Source of the DNA: Hypericibacter sp049323455
Lineage (GTDB): Bacteria > Pseudomonadota > Alphaproteobacteria > Dongiales > Dongiaceae
Assembly: GCA_049323455.1 (NCBI GenBank)
Contig: JBMONF010000019.1
Span: 62,001-126,000 of the forward strand
Reading direction: 5' to 3'
Length of the DNA stretch: 64,000 bases
This document shows, piece after piece, positions 33,376-42,746 of the stretch. The number at the start of each line of letters is the position of its first letter. Position 1 is the first letter of the stretch. Made by a program: the position numbers and the translations under genes. Below the pieces are notes generated by a model that was not told the origin of the DNA, did no database searches, and saw nothing but the letters and a program-made list of their open reading frames with translations.

Positions 33376-35442
33376 CTATTGCTGGAGACGGGAGGCAACA
33401 GCGGTCCCCAACGCGGCGGCCGACCGGGCGGCGGCGTCGCGCTTGGTGAACCGATCGAAATCGAGGTCCGTCACGAACCGCGTATCGCCCTCGACCCATC
33501 CTTCGCCCTCGAGCGCGAAGGCAGGCTGCTTATGGGCGAAGGAGGAGGAGTACCAGCCGAGCGGCGGCGTCCTGGCGCCTTTCGACAGGTTCCAGATCAG
33601 CGTCATGGGCAGCACCATGATCGCCGCGCGCAGCCGGCCGTCGAGAACCCACCGCAAGTGGGCGATCGTGCCCTTGAGATCGACCTCGACCGCCGGACCG
33701 AAATGGAAAGCCAACCGGCAGCGGTGGCGGCCCGAAGTTCGGACACGGTCGGTAATCGTGACGGAGCGGTTGATGCGATCGAGCCGCACGGTCCGCTCGT
33801 GCTCGGCCGGCGGGTGAAGGCGGCGGTAGCCGTCATGCCGGGCCGTCCACTCGGCGACCGGTCCCTCGTCCAGACCGGACACGGACAGGAGCTCGGCGCG
33901 CGCGGCCTGCAGCCACAGGAAGGCGCCACCCGCCACCGATTGGTCTTGCCCGGCCAACTCGAGGCAATTGTGCGCCCGCGTCGACCGGAAATGATCCCGC
34001 CAGGTCCGGTTGGACTGGTAGCAATAGGTGCCCGGATCGGCGAGGATCTCGACGCCGCCGAATCTGAGCTCGACCGACAAGGCATCGGCATGCGCATGGG
34101 CCGCCAACGGCGGATGGCCGTGGGGCCCGTGATCGCAACGGCACCAGATTTCCGCATCGCCGGCCGCGTGATCGCGCAAGATCGCCATGCCGGCGTCGGC
34201 GAAGAGAGAGGGCCGCTTGGCGAGGCGCGGCGGCCGGCTTTGCGGCGAGGGCACCAGGGTGGACCAGAACCTCGCGCGCAGATCGGCAGAGCGAGGCTGC
34301 GGCCACCAATCGCAAGCGGTGAAAAGCCGCGCGCCTGTTGCGAGCAAGGAGCCCCAGCGATCATAGCCCGGCGCGTCGAGCAGCAGCGCCGTGCCGTCGT
34401 CGCTGTCGCCCTGTCGCGGCGGTCGCCCCCGGACGTCGAGGATCGCGGCCAGGGCGTCCGTCATGTTCTGCGCCTGCCGCCATACCGCAGGGTCGAGCGG
34501 GTGCCCGCCGGCCACGCCTTCCACGAGCGCCACAAACAGCAGCTCGAGGACGAAGCCGTGATAGTCCGTCGCCAGCTCGCGATTGATGCCATCCGGAAAA
34601 GTCTGGCGCGGCGCTTCGCGCTCGATGATCGCGGCGGCCTGCGATCGCCACGCGTCGGTCTCGGGAAAGCCGCGAAAGGCGCATGAGCCGGAAAACAGCC
34701 CCACGGCCTCAGCCAAAAGATGGTTGTTTGCCGAGGAGCCGTGGCTGCGGAACTGCGCCAGATAGGATTGGTGCCAGTAGAGCTGCTTGACGAAGGCCGG
34801 GTTGCGCTCGAACAGCTCCGCCACGCCGGACCAGCCCTGCAGGAGACGCCGGATCCAGACCCAGGCGATGAGCCTCATGCCGGCTTCGATGCCCATGGTC
34901 CAGTGGATGCCGCTCAAGAACGGATTCGCCTGCCACCAGGACCGGAGATGATCGGCGACGCGCTCGGCATAGCGGGGATCGCGCGTCAACGCGAATGTCG
35001 CCGCGAGCACGGTCAGATGATGATGGCGCGACAGCTCCCAGATCCGCTTGAGGTCGAGGCCGTTCGATTCGTCGCGCCAGTCGAGGTCGAAGCAGTAGGC
35101 GTTCCGCCGGTCGGTCAGGTCCGTGGCGCCGTCGCGAAACCAATCGGGCGCCGGCGACAGATCGGTTCGATCCCGCCCGAAGATCGGCCATCGCCCGGCC
35201 AGAATCCCCTCCGCCGCCGCGACCAGCCGCTGCGTGGCCAGATCCTTCATCGGCACGCAGAGGGGGCCTCCCGCCGTGCTCGCGAAGACGATCGCTTGGC
35301 CGCCTCGAGGCAGCGGCGCTCGATCCGTGTCCGGCACCTGAAGCCGGCGCCAGCGCGCCTTGCGCAGCGCATCGCCCGCTCGCACCGTCATCTCGGCAGC
35401 CGACATGCATCCCAGCCGGCGGACGTACCACGACAGCTTCAT
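33376..35442 (-). CDS. Heparinase II/III-like polysaccharide lyase
   Basis: 688 aa from ATG 35442 (MKLSWYVRRLG); the upstream open frame looks non-coding. The N-terminal alpha/alpha-toroid contains SSANNHLLAEAVGLF (N239-H241) and TDYHGF (Y294), which hold the likely catalytic residues. The C-terminal beta-sandwich has HAHADALSVELRFGG (HAHAD 449-453) and ADPGTYCY, typical of the Hepar_II_III family. No signal peptide is clear. Family members cleave uronic-acid glycans by beta-elimination, which fits the AlgD-like gene immediately downstream. It may control EPS length or remove misassembled chains. Confidence 0.88.
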   Translation of the reverse strand: MKLSWYVRRLGCMSAAEMTVRAGDALRKARWRRLQVPDTDRAPLPRGGQAIVFASTAGGPLCVPMKDLATQRLVAAAEGILAGRWPIFGRDRTDLSPAPDWFRDGATDLTDRRNAYCFDLDWRDESNGLDLKRIWELSRHHHLTVLAATFALTRDPRYAERVADHLRSWWQANPFLSGIHWTMGIEAGMRLIAWVWIRRLLQGWSGVAELFERNPAFVKQLYWHQSYLAQFRSHGSSANNHLLAEAVGLFSGSCAFRGFPETDAWRSQAAAIIEREAPRQTFPDGINRELATDYHGFVLELLFVALVEGVAGGHPLDPAVWRQAQNMTDALAAILDVRGRPPRQGDSDDGTALLLDAPGYDRWGSLLATGARLFTACDWWPQPRSADLRARFWSTLVPSPQSRPPRLAKRPSLFADAGMAILRDHAAGDAEIWCRCDHGPHGHPPLAAHAHADALSVELRFGGVEILADPGTYCYQSNRTWRDHFRSTRAHNCLELAGQDQSVAGGAFLWLQAARAELLSVSGLDEGPVAEWTARHDGYRRLHPPAEHERTVRLDRINRSVTITDRVRTSGRHRCRLAFHFGPAVEVDLKGTIAHLRWVLDGRLRAAIMVLPMTLIWNLSKGARTPPLGWYSSSFAHKQPAFALEGEGWVEGDTRFVTDLDFDRFTKRDAAARSAAALGTAVASRLQQ

Positions 35443-35578
35443 TGGGCTGCGCGTCCCGCAACGAGGGCCATGCCGATCTCCGTTCCGCCGCTCCCGGCGC
35501 ACGGACGAAAACACGTCCGTCCGCCGGCGCGCGCGTGTTTGCGAGCGAATTCGCGGCTCGATGGCGTTTGGGCCGTCC

Positions 35579-37009
35579 TCAATAGGCGTTCTCGCGTTTG
35601 AGGACCGCGACCACCGTCAGCAGCAGGATCTTCAGGTCGAGCAGGATCGACCAATTGTCGATGTAATAGAGGTCGTGCTCGACGCGCTTGACCGCCTTCT
35701 CGATGGTGTCGATCTCGCCGCGCCAGCCATTGACCTGCGCCCAGCCCGTGATGCCCGGCCGCACGCGGTGCCGCGCGGCATACTCGGCCACGATCTCGTC
35801 GTAATAGCGGTTGTCGATCTTCAGCGCGGCCTGGTGCGGCCGCGGACCGACGATCGACATCTCACCCTTGAGCACATTGATCAGTTGCGGCAGTTCGTCG
35901 AGGCTCGTCTTGCGCAGGAACGCCCCCAGCCGCGTCACGCGCATATCGTTCTTTCTCACGACCTTCTCGCCGGCGAAGTCGCACTGGTCGTGATACATGG
36001 TCCGGAACTTGTAGACCTCGATCATCTCGTTGTTGTAGCCGTAGCGCCGTTGCCGGAAGAACACCGGACCCGGGCTGTCGATCTTGATCGCCATGGCGAT
36101 GATCGCGAGGACCGGCGCGATCAGGATCAGGAGGGCCGCCGCCAGAAGGCGGTCTTCGAGTTCCTTCTTCACCCACTTCCAGTCGCTCAGCGGATGATCG
36201 ATGACGTTCAGAACCGGCTGTTTGCCGACATGGCCCAGCGAGCAGCTCGACAGCGGCAGGCCGCCCAGATCCGGGCAGAGGCTGACGTTGACGGGCAGCT
36301 GGCGCAGCCGCTGGAAGATTTCGGCCAGCCGCGTCTGCGCCGACACCGGCAGAGCGACGACGATCTGGTCGATATGGACGCGCCTGGCGAACTCCGTCAG
36401 ATCGTCGATGTTTCCGAGCACGGGGCGATCGACGACGGACCTCCGGGCATGGTTCAGCCGCTCGTCGAAGACGCCGACGATTTCCGCATCGGGCGCGCCG
36501 CCGGCCTCGATCATCTCGATCAGGCGTTGGCCATGCTCGCCGGCACCGACCACGACGACATTGCGGCACAGGCGCCGCTGGCGGTTCCAACGCTGCACCA
36601 GCAGGCCGAGAACCGCTCGGTTCAGCGCAAGACCGGCAGCCCCCAGCGAGAACCAGATCAGGACCCAGCCGCGGGAGAAGTTCTCGCCGGTCTTCGTAAT
36701 GAAGAGCGCGGCGACGAAAGTCAGCAGAACCAGCAGCCAGGCGATCAACGTGCGGTGGAATCGCCGCACCGGCGTGCGCAGCGCATTGTGATTGTAGATG
36801 TCGGCCAACTGAAATCCGTTGAGGCACAGCAGACCGATGATGCCGATGAAGACGAGGCATAGATCGGCGGACAGCGCCTGACGCGCCGGCGGATAGATTT
36901 GATACGCAAGGACGCCCGCCGCGAGAACCGCCGCCAGATCGGCCAGCCGCAAGCATCCGGAGACAATCGGCAGCGAAACGGTTCGTCTCTCCGACACGAT
37001 CGAAGTCAC
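35579..37009 (-). CDS. Undecaprenyl-phosphate sugar-1-phosphate transferase (WcaJ-like, PHPT)
   Basis: 476 aa. Four N-terminal membrane helices (about 15-115) and a Rossmann-like CoA-binding region (NVVVVGAGEHGQRL) precede a fifth membrane helix near 290-310. The catalytic domain follows: VYKFRTMYHD, DELPQLINVLKGEMSIVGPRPH and RPGITGWAQVNG. This is the polyisoprenyl-phosphate hexose-1-phosphate transferase architecture of WcaJ/CpsE. It starts EPS repeat-unit assembly by loading the first sugar phosphate on undecaprenyl phosphate. It is the first gene of the seven-gene minus operon, so its promoter should lie in 37010-37270. Confidence 0.93.
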   Translation of the reverse strand: MTSIVSERRTVSLPIVSGCLRLADLAAVLAAGVLAYQIYPPARQALSADLCLVFIGIIGLLCLNGFQLADIYNHNALRTPVRRFHRTLIAWLLVLLTFVAALFITKTGENFSRGWVLIWFSLGAAGLALNRAVLGLLVQRWNRQRRLCRNVVVVGAGEHGQRLIEMIEAGGAPDAEIVGVFDERLNHARRSVVDRPVLGNIDDLTEFARRVHIDQIVVALPVSAQTRLAEIFQRLRQLPVNVSLCPDLGGLPLSSCSLGHVGKQPVLNVIDHPLSDWKWVKKELEDRLLAAALLILIAPVLAIIAMAIKIDSPGPVFFRQRRYGYNNEMIEVYKFRTMYHDQCDFAGEKVVRKNDMRVTRLGAFLRKTSLDELPQLINVLKGEMSIVGPRPHQAALKIDNRYYDEIVAEYAARHRVRPGITGWAQVNGWRGEIDTIEKAVKRVEHDLYYIDNWSILLDLKILLLTVVAVLKRENAY

Positions 37010-37210
37010 CCGATGTTATGTTCTGGAAGATCTCGACCGCCACGCCGGACCATGAGCGCGTCGAGGCGACCGGCGGCGTCGTTGAAGAAAAGGCTATCAG
37101 TCTCCCCACCGTTACTCGCGGAGCAAAGTTGTGGCACGGCCTCGAAAATAATGAGAGATAAAGGCGGAACTTGCCGACGCCGAGGCGTGTATTACGGTTC
37201 GGTCATGTGA

Positions 37211-37227
37211 AGACATGTGTCATGTCT
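37211..37227. promoter_or_regulatory. Palindrome AGACATG-TGT-CATGTCT
   Basis: Perfect 7-bp arms (37211-37217 and 37221-37227) in the divergent region between the EPS operon and the PaaK-like gene. It is 47 bp before the ATG at 37274 and about 200 bp from the wcaJ-like start. It has the size of a dimeric-regulator operator; no regulator assigned. Confidence 0.4.
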
Positions 37228-37273
37228 GTGACCGTCGCGGCGGAGATAACCGGTTCCCAATGCGAGAGCGAGC

Positions 37274-38782
37274 ATGATGGACCATCGCAAGACCGTGCGC
37301 GCCATGGAGGCGCTGCAATCTTTCGTCGCCACCCCGCTCGACGCGCTGTTGCAGCGCGCCCCGGATGCCGACCCGGCCGAGGCCGCCTTGGCGCTGTTTC
37401 GAGATGTGGCCGCAACGGTGCCGGCCTATCGCGCCTTCCTCGCCGAGCAGGGTATCGACCCGGCGGCGATAGGCACGGTCGCGGACTTCCGCACGCTGCC
37501 TTTGATCACCAAGCAGAACTATCTGCAGCGCTATCCGCTGGCCCAGCTCTGCCGCGACGGGCGCCTCGAGAGCTGCGACATGGTCGCGGTCTCCTCGGGC
37601 TCGACCGGCCAGCCGACTTTCTGGCCGCGTTTCTTGAGCGACGAGCTGCCGATCGCGACGCGCTTCGAGCAGGTCTTCCGCGACAGCTTCCGGGCCGACA
37701 GCCGGCGCACGCTCGCGGTCGTCTGCTTCGCGCTCGGCACCTGGGTCGGCGGCCTGTTCACGACCTTCTGCTGCCGCTATCTCGCCGCCAAGGGCTACCC
37801 GCTCACGGTCGTGGCACCCGGCAGCAACAAGGCCGAGATCGAGCGCGTCGTCCGCGAGCTGGCGCCGCAATTCGAGCAGACCGTGCTCTTGGGTTATCCG
37901 CCGTTCCTCAAGGACGTGATCGATGGCGGCGTAGCCGACGGCATCGATTGGCGCCCGCTCGAGGTCAAGCTGGTCATGGCAGGCGAGGTGTTCAGCGAGG
38001 AGTGGCGCACGCTCGTCGGCGAGCGCCTCGGCTCGGCCGAGCCCTGCTACGATTCCGCCTCTCTATACGGCACCGCCGACGCCGGCGTGCTCGGCAACGA
38101 GACGCCGCTCAGCATCGCCATCCGCCGCTTTCTCAGCGCCGAACCCGAGGCCGCGCGCGAGCTCTTCGGCGAATCGCGCCTGCCGACCTTGGTGCAGTAT
38201 GATCCCTTTGCACGCTATTTCGAGGTGCAGAACGGCACCTTGCTGTTCTCCGGCAGCAACGGCGTGCCGCTGGTGCGCTACCACATCGCGGATACCGGCG
38301 GCGTGATCGACCACGCCGCGATGCTGCGCTTCCTGGCCGATCGGGGCTTCGATCCATCGAGCGCCCTTTCCCGCCGCGACGGGCGCGGCAGGCGGCCGCT
38401 CCCCTTCGCCTACGTTTTCGGACGTTCGAATTTTACCGTCTCCTATTTCGGCGCGAACATCTATCCCGAGAACGTCACGGTGGGACTGGAGCAGCCGGAG
38501 ATCGCGCCCTGGGTGACGGGCAAGTTCGTGCTGCAGGCCAAGGAAGGGCTCGACCAGGCGCCGCATTTGTCCGTGGTGGTGGAGCTCGGGCCCGGCGTCG
38601 AGGGCAGCGAGATCATGCGCGACGCGATCGCCCGGTCGATCCTGGCGCAGCTCATGCGCCTCAACAGCGAGTTCGCCAACTACACGCCGGCCGAATACCG
38701 TTTGCCTCGCGTCACGCTGAGACCGACCGGCGACCCGGAATGGTTCCCGGCCGGCGTGAAGCACCGTTACACGCGGAAGTGA
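37274..38782 (+). CDS. PaaK-like adenylate-forming ligase (phenylacetate-CoA ligase family)
   Basis: 502 aa. AVSSGSTGQPTFWPRF is the Ser/Thr/Gly-rich AMP-binding P-loop as found in PaaK and CapK-like enzymes; VMAGEVFSEEW, YGTADAG and VPLVRYHIADTGG are later adenylation motifs, and the C-terminal domain ends with the lysine-bearing KHRYTRK. These enzymes activate a carboxylate as acyl-AMP, commonly to make the CoA thioester. No phenylacetate pathway genes are nearby, so the substrate is open. CapK-like members occur in polysaccharide loci, and it is divergent from the EPS operon, so an EPS-modifying role is possible. Confidence 0.75.
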   Translation: MMDHRKTVRAMEALQSFVATPLDALLQRAPDADPAEAALALFRDVAATVPAYRAFLAEQGIDPAAIGTVADFRTLPLITKQNYLQRYPLAQLCRDGRLESCDMVAVSSGSTGQPTFWPRFLSDELPIATRFEQVFRDSFRADSRRTLAVVCFALGTWVGGLFTTFCCRYLAAKGYPLTVVAPGSNKAEIERVVRELAPQFEQTVLLGYPPFLKDVIDGGVADGIDWRPLEVKLVMAGEVFSEEWRTLVGERLGSAEPCYDSASLYGTADAGVLGNETPLSIAIRRFLSAEPEAARELFGESRLPTLVQYDPFARYFEVQNGTLLFSGSNGVPLVRYHIADTGGVIDHAAMLRFLADRGFDPSSALSRRDGRGRRPLPFAYVFGRSNFTVSYFGANIYPENVTVGLEQPEIAPWVTGKFVLQAKEGLDQAPHLSVVVELGPGVEGSEIMRDAIARSILAQLMRLNSEFANYTPAEYRLPRVTLRPTGDPEWFPAGVKHRYTRK

Positions 38783-38924
38783 TCAGGGATCATAGCGCGT
38801 GGGGTTGGCGGGGCGGCCACGCGCACGGGAAAAAGAAACGCGCCGGGCCTGGTATCGAGGCGTCGGCGAAGGCGGATGGTGGGGCGGCCGCGCGCAGAAG
38901 AAATGGTCCCCGCGTGGCGCAGCG

Positions 38925-39368
38925 TCACTCGCTCGTCGGCGGCGTCGGCCATAGCTGTCGCAGTTCCGGCGGAAGCATCTTGACCAGCTTGTTGAACTCG
39001 CCCGGGTCGAGCCTTTGCCGCAAGACCGCGAAGGTCCCCCGCGCCGCCCGTCCCGGGTCGACCGTCAATCCCTTCGGCATCTCCCGACGCACATGCTCGA
39101 GGAAGTCCTGCATGTGTCTCTCCTTGGTCGGCGTGCCGGCCATATGCCAGCCTTCGTAATAGGCGCCGCGGACGAGCAGCGGCAGCTGCGCGCCGAGATG
39201 AGAGGCGTTTTCCGGGCCGATGCGGTCGCGCAGGGCATGCAGCGTCGCCTTCAGCGCGCCATAGGCGCGCTCGCGATCGTCCGTTTCCAGTTCATGCATC
39301 AACACCTTGAGCCAGGCGTTCGTTTCCTGAAGCGTCTTGTCGAACACGGCAAGGCCGGTGGCACTCAT
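38925..39368 (-). CDS. DUF2267 domain protein
   Basis: 147 aa. The motif runs FDKTLQETNAWLKVLMHEL, RAYGALKATLHALRDRIGPENASHLGAQLPLLVRGAYYEGW and FLEHVRREMP, which is the DUF2267 pattern: helical, cytoplasmic, function unknown. Members are frequently linked with stress or low-oxygen regulons in alphaproteobacteria. The gene stands alone, with 142 bp to the PaaK-like gene and 158 bp to the dehydrogenase; no FNR-type box is visible directly upstream. Confidence 0.85.
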   Translation of the reverse strand: MSATGLAVFDKTLQETNAWLKVLMHELETDDRERAYGALKATLHALRDRIGPENASHLGAQLPLLVRGAYYEGWHMAGTPTKERHMQDFLEHVRREMPKGLTVDPGRAARGTFAVLRQRLDPGEFNKLVKMLPPELRQLWPTPPTSE

Positions 39369-39526
39369 GGAAGCCTCCTCGCTAGACAGGGGATGGGGCG
39401 ATTGCTGCGATCTTTTTGCCCCGCGCCGCCCCGGTCATCCATGACTTGTGTCAATTGGGCCGGCGGCAAGGCGACCCGCGGCGGCCAAAACCGAGCGGCG
39501 GACCGAAGCCGGCGACGGAGGGCGCC

Positions 39527-40633
39527 TCAGCCCCAGCGCCGGTGGCTCATGGCGGCCCTGACCCGGCGCTCGGCCATGGCGACCGCGGCTTGGCGCGGCG
39601 GGACGCCCTCCTTTTGCGCGGCCGCAAGCACCTCGTCGGTGTTGGCCCGGATCTTCTCCTCGATCGTGCGAAACGCTTCTGCGGCCCCGCCGCCGCGATA
39701 TTCGACGGCGGCGCAGATCACGCCGCCGGCATTGGCGATGAAGTCGGGGACGCAGACGACACCGCGTCGGTGCAGGACGGCTTCGGCTTCGGCGGTGATC
39801 GGGATGTTGGCCCCTTCCAGGACGAGCCTGGTCTTCAGGCGACCGACATTCTCCATCCGGATCACGTCGGGGCGCGCCGCCGGAATCCAGATCTCGCACT
39901 CGACGTCGACGATGGCGTCGGGCGGCCCCTTCTCGCCGCCGGGATAGTCGCACACCGATCGGCCTTCCCGCTTCAGCGCGATGAGGCGCGCGACGTCGAT
40001 GCCGCGCGGGTCGGCCAAGGTGCCGTGCGTATCGGAGGCGCCGACCAGTACCGCGCCCTTCTCCGCCAGGAATCGCGCCGCATGCTTGCCGACGGCGCCG
40101 AAACCCTGCACCGCCACGCGCGCCCCTTTGAGGGTGACGATACCCTGCGCTTCCGCCACCGCGGCAGCGGCTGTCAGGCCGAAGCCGGTGGCGCCGATCT
40201 CGTCGAGCGGGATCCCGCCCACCTCGCGCGGCAGGCCCACGGCGCGACCGATCTCGTCGAGGATCCAGGCCATGCAGCGCTCGTCGGTGCCCATGTCGGG
40301 GCCGGGGATGTACTCGGTCAGATCGCGGATGGCGCCGGCGAAGGCCCGGATGAGTTTTTCCTTTTCATCCGCCGCTATCTTCGGATCGGCGAAGATCACC
40401 GATTTGCCGCCGCCATGGGCGAGGCCGGCCGCCGCGTTCTTCATGGTCATGGCGCGCGCGAGGCGGAAACATTCCTCGACGCCGACATCGGGCGCCATCC
40501 GCACGCCGCCGACCGAAGGCCCGCAGGCCGTGTTGTCGATCACGACGATGGCCCTCAGGCCCGCGACGGGGCGATGAATATGAATGACCTTGGCGGGACC
40601 GAGCTCGTCGGCGAAACGGAAGATGTCCGGCAT
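39527..40633 (-). CDS. Glu/Leu/Phe/Val dehydrogenase family amino-acid dehydrogenase
   Basis: 368 aa from ATG 40633. GGVRMAPDVGVEECFRLARAMTMKNAAAGLAHGGGKSVI includes the substrate lysine K65 and catalytic K77; YIPGPDMGTDERCM carries D113. VAVQGFGAVGKHAARFL is the NAD(P) Rossmann motif. The length fits leucine/valine dehydrogenases better than the longer glutamate enzymes. It lies 23 bp downstream of the E2 gene of a branched-chain-type 2-oxoacid dehydrogenase. A valine/leucine/isoleucine dehydrogenase feeding 2-oxoacids to that complex is the natural reading (inference). Confidence 0.87.
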   Translation of the reverse strand: MPDIFRFADELGPAKVIHIHRPVAGLRAIVVIDNTACGPSVGGVRMAPDVGVEECFRLARAMTMKNAAAGLAHGGGKSVIFADPKIAADEKEKLIRAFAGAIRDLTEYIPGPDMGTDERCMAWILDEIGRAVGLPREVGGIPLDEIGATGFGLTAAAAVAEAQGIVTLKGARVAVQGFGAVGKHAARFLAEKGAVLVGASDTHGTLADPRGIDVARLIALKREGRSVCDYPGGEKGPPDAIVDVECEIWIPAARPDVIRMENVGRLKTRLVLEGANIPITAEAEAVLHRRGVVCVPDFIANAGGVICAAVEYRGGGAAEAFRTIEEKIRANTDEVLAAAQKEGVPPRQAAVAMAERRVRAAMSHRRWG

Positions 40634-40656
40634 CGCAATGCCTCCGAAGCTCAAGA

Positions 40657-41766
40657 TCAGTCGCGTCGTTCGAAATCGCGGATCAACAGCCCGAGAAAGC
40701 GCGCCGCCTCGCCGCCGGTGACCGCGCGATGGTCGAAGGTGAGGGAAAGCGGCATGACGCGCCGCACGGCGGGCGCGCCCTCGACGGCGACGACGCGCGG
40801 CGCGATCCGGCCGGCCCCCACGATCGCCACCTGCGGCGGCAGGACCACCAGGGAAGCGTGCCGCCCGCCGATGCCGCCGAAGTTGGAAAGCGTGATCGTC
40901 GCTTCACGGAAGGCCGCGGGCGGCAGCGAGCGGTTCTTGACGCCCTCGATCAGCCGCTTCAGCTCGCGCTCCAGCCCGGCGGGCGAAAGCGCGCCCGCAC
41001 CCTTGATCACCGGCACGAACAGGCCGTCCGGGCTGTCGACGGCGATGCCGAGATTGACCGCCGCGTTCAGCCGGCGCGCCATTGCGGCGCCGTCGTAAGA
41101 CGCATTGAGCGCCGGCTCGCCGGCACAGGCCGCGACCATGGCCCGCACCAGGCGCGCGGTCACATCGGCCGTGGCGGGCCAGCGATCCACATCCGCCTCG
41201 TCCGTGACGGTCGCCGGCACCACCTGCGCATGGGCACGCGTCATGTTGATGGCCATGGTCCGCCGCACGCCGCGCAACGGCTCGAAGCCTCCGGCCGCGC
41301 CGGCGAGGCTCGCTGCCGCCCGTTCCACATCGGCCTTGGTGACAACGCCGCCCGGACCCGTCGGCGCGACCGCGGACAGATCGACGCCGAGCTCGCGCGC
41401 GAGCGCCCGCACGGCCGGGGTGGCGCTGACCCTGGGCGCGGCCGCTGACGGTGCCGGCGCGGCGGCCGGTGCCGGATGCGGCGGCTCGGCCGACGGAATC
41501 TCGCCCACCATGGTCTCCGTGCCGCGGGGACCCTCGCCTTCGAATTCGACCAGAGGCGCGCCGATCCGGATGCGCTCGCCGGGCTTGCCGTAGAGCTTGG
41601 CGATGCGTCCCGACCGCGGCGAGGGAATCTCGACCACGGCCTTGTCGGTTTCGACCGAGGCCAGCGGCTGGTCGGCCACCACATGCTCGCCGGCCGCCAC
41701 GTGCCAGGCCACGATCTCGGCCTCCTGCAACCCTTCGCCCAGATCCGGCAGCGTGAAGACGGGCAT
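40657..41766 (-). CDS. 2-oxoacid dehydrogenase E2 (dihydrolipoamide acyltransferase)
   Basis: 369 aa from ATG 41766, which shares one base with the E1beta stop (an overlapping GTG at 41769 is possible). A lipoyl domain at 1-80 has ETDKAVVEIPSP (lipoyl-Lys42). An Ala/Pro linker and peripheral-subunit-binding domain (SATPAVRALARELGVDLSAV) follow, then the catalytic core. The usual active-site DHRxxDG reads DHRAVTGGEAARF, with Thr in place of Asp. This is shorter than most E2 proteins. With E1alpha and E1beta it forms a branched-chain or acetoin-type complex; the downstream amino-acid dehydrogenase favours branched chains. Confidence 0.9.
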   Translation of the reverse strand: MPVFTLPDLGEGLQEAEIVAWHVAAGEHVVADQPLASVETDKAVVEIPSPRSGRIAKLYGKPGERIRIGAPLVEFEGEGPRGTETMVGEIPSAEPPHPAPAAAPAPSAAAPRVSATPAVRALARELGVDLSAVAPTGPGGVVTKADVERAAASLAGAAGGFEPLRGVRRTMAINMTRAHAQVVPATVTDEADVDRWPATADVTARLVRAMVAACAGEPALNASYDGAAMARRLNAAVNLGIAVDSPDGLFVPVIKGAGALSPAGLERELKRLIEGVKNRSLPPAAFREATITLSNFGGIGGRHASLVVLPPQVAIVGAGRIAPRVVAVEGAPAVRRVMPLSLTFDHRAVTGGEAARFLGLLIRDFERRD

Positions 41767-42746
41767 CACTTGAACTCCAGCGCGCGCCGGGCGGCCGCGA
41801 GGATGCGTCGTTCGCCCGGCATGTAATGGCGCTCGAGCCGCGGCAAAGGCATCACGGTATCGTAGCCGGCCACGCGCAAGACCGGCGCCAGCAGCGAGGT
41901 CAAGCCCTCGTCCGCCAGGCGCGCCGCGATCTCGGCCGCGAAGCCGCCCGTCAGGGCCGCTTCCTGCACGATGACGCAGCGCCCGGTCTTGGCGACCGAC
42001 GCCAGGATCGTATCGGCGTCGAGCGGCCGCAGCGTGGCGACGTCGACGACTTCGGCGCGGATGCCCTCTCCGGCGAGCGTCTCCGCGGCAGCCAGCGTCT
42101 CCTTGATCATGGCGCCCCAGGCCACCAGCGTGACATCGGACCCTTCGCGCAAGACGAAGCAGCGATCGAGCGGCAGTGCCGAGCCGTCGTCGGTCACGTC
42201 CTCCTTCATGGCCCGATAGCTGCGCGTCGGCTCGAGGAAGACCACCGGATCGGGATCGCGGATCGCCGCCAGCAGCAGGCCATAGGCCTTGGCCGGCGAG
42301 GACGGGATCACGACCCTCAGGCCCGGGACGCCGGCGAACATCGCCTCCACGCTCTCCGAATGGTGCTCGGGCGCATGGATGCCGCCGCCATTGGGCGAGC
42401 GCAGGACCATGGGGCAGCTCAACCGGCCGCGCGTGCGGGTACGAAGGCGCGAGGCGTGGTTCACCATCTGGTCCAGCGCCGGATAGATGAAGCCGGTGAA
42501 CTGGATCTCGGCCACCGGTCGGAAGCCCTGGGCCGCGAGGCCGACCGTGAGCCCGACGATGCCGAGCTCGGCCAGCGGCGTATCCAGCACGCGGGCCGGC
42601 CCGAAGCGGGCCAGCAGCCCCTCGGTGGCGCGGAAGACGCCGCCATTCTTCCCCACATCCTCGCCCAGCACGAGGACGCGCGCATCTTCCGCCATGGCGC
42701 GCGCGAGCGCGGCATTGACCGCCTGGACCAGGGTCAGTTCAGCCAT
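41766..42746 (-). CDS. 2-oxoacid dehydrogenase E1 beta subunit
   Basis: 326 aa, standard for E1beta. LVLGEDVGKNGGVFRATEGL, TPLAELGIVGLTVGLA, EIQFTGFIYPALDQMVNHAS and GGIHAPEHHSESVEAMFAGVPGL are typical of branched-chain and acetoin E1beta; the H-x-x-E-H-H-S-E run holds the conserved active-site histidine. RSYRAMKEDV is close to branched-chain enzymes of Pseudomonas/alphaproteobacterial type. It overlaps E1alpha by 8 bp and abuts E2, indicating a coupled operon. Confidence 0.9.
   Translation of the reverse strand: MAELTLVQAVNAALARAMAEDARVLVLGEDVGKNGGVFRATEGLLARFGPARVLDTPLAELGIVGLTVGLAAQGFRPVAEIQFTGFIYPALDQMVNHASRLRTRTRGRLSCPMVLRSPNGGGIHAPEHHSESVEAMFAGVPGLRVVIPSSPAKAYGLLLAAIRDPDPVVFLEPTRSYRAMKEDVTDDGSALPLDRCFVLREGSDVTLVAWGAMIKETLAAAETLAGEGIRAEVVDVATLRPLDADTILASVAKTGRCVIVQEAALTGGFAAEIAARLADEGLTSLLAPVLRVAGYDTVMPLPRLERHYMPGERRILAAARRALEFK

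Noticed and set aside
37123..37155. Sigma-54 promoter (TGGCAC near 37131)
   Set aside because: The -12 TTGC element is missing at the required spacing.
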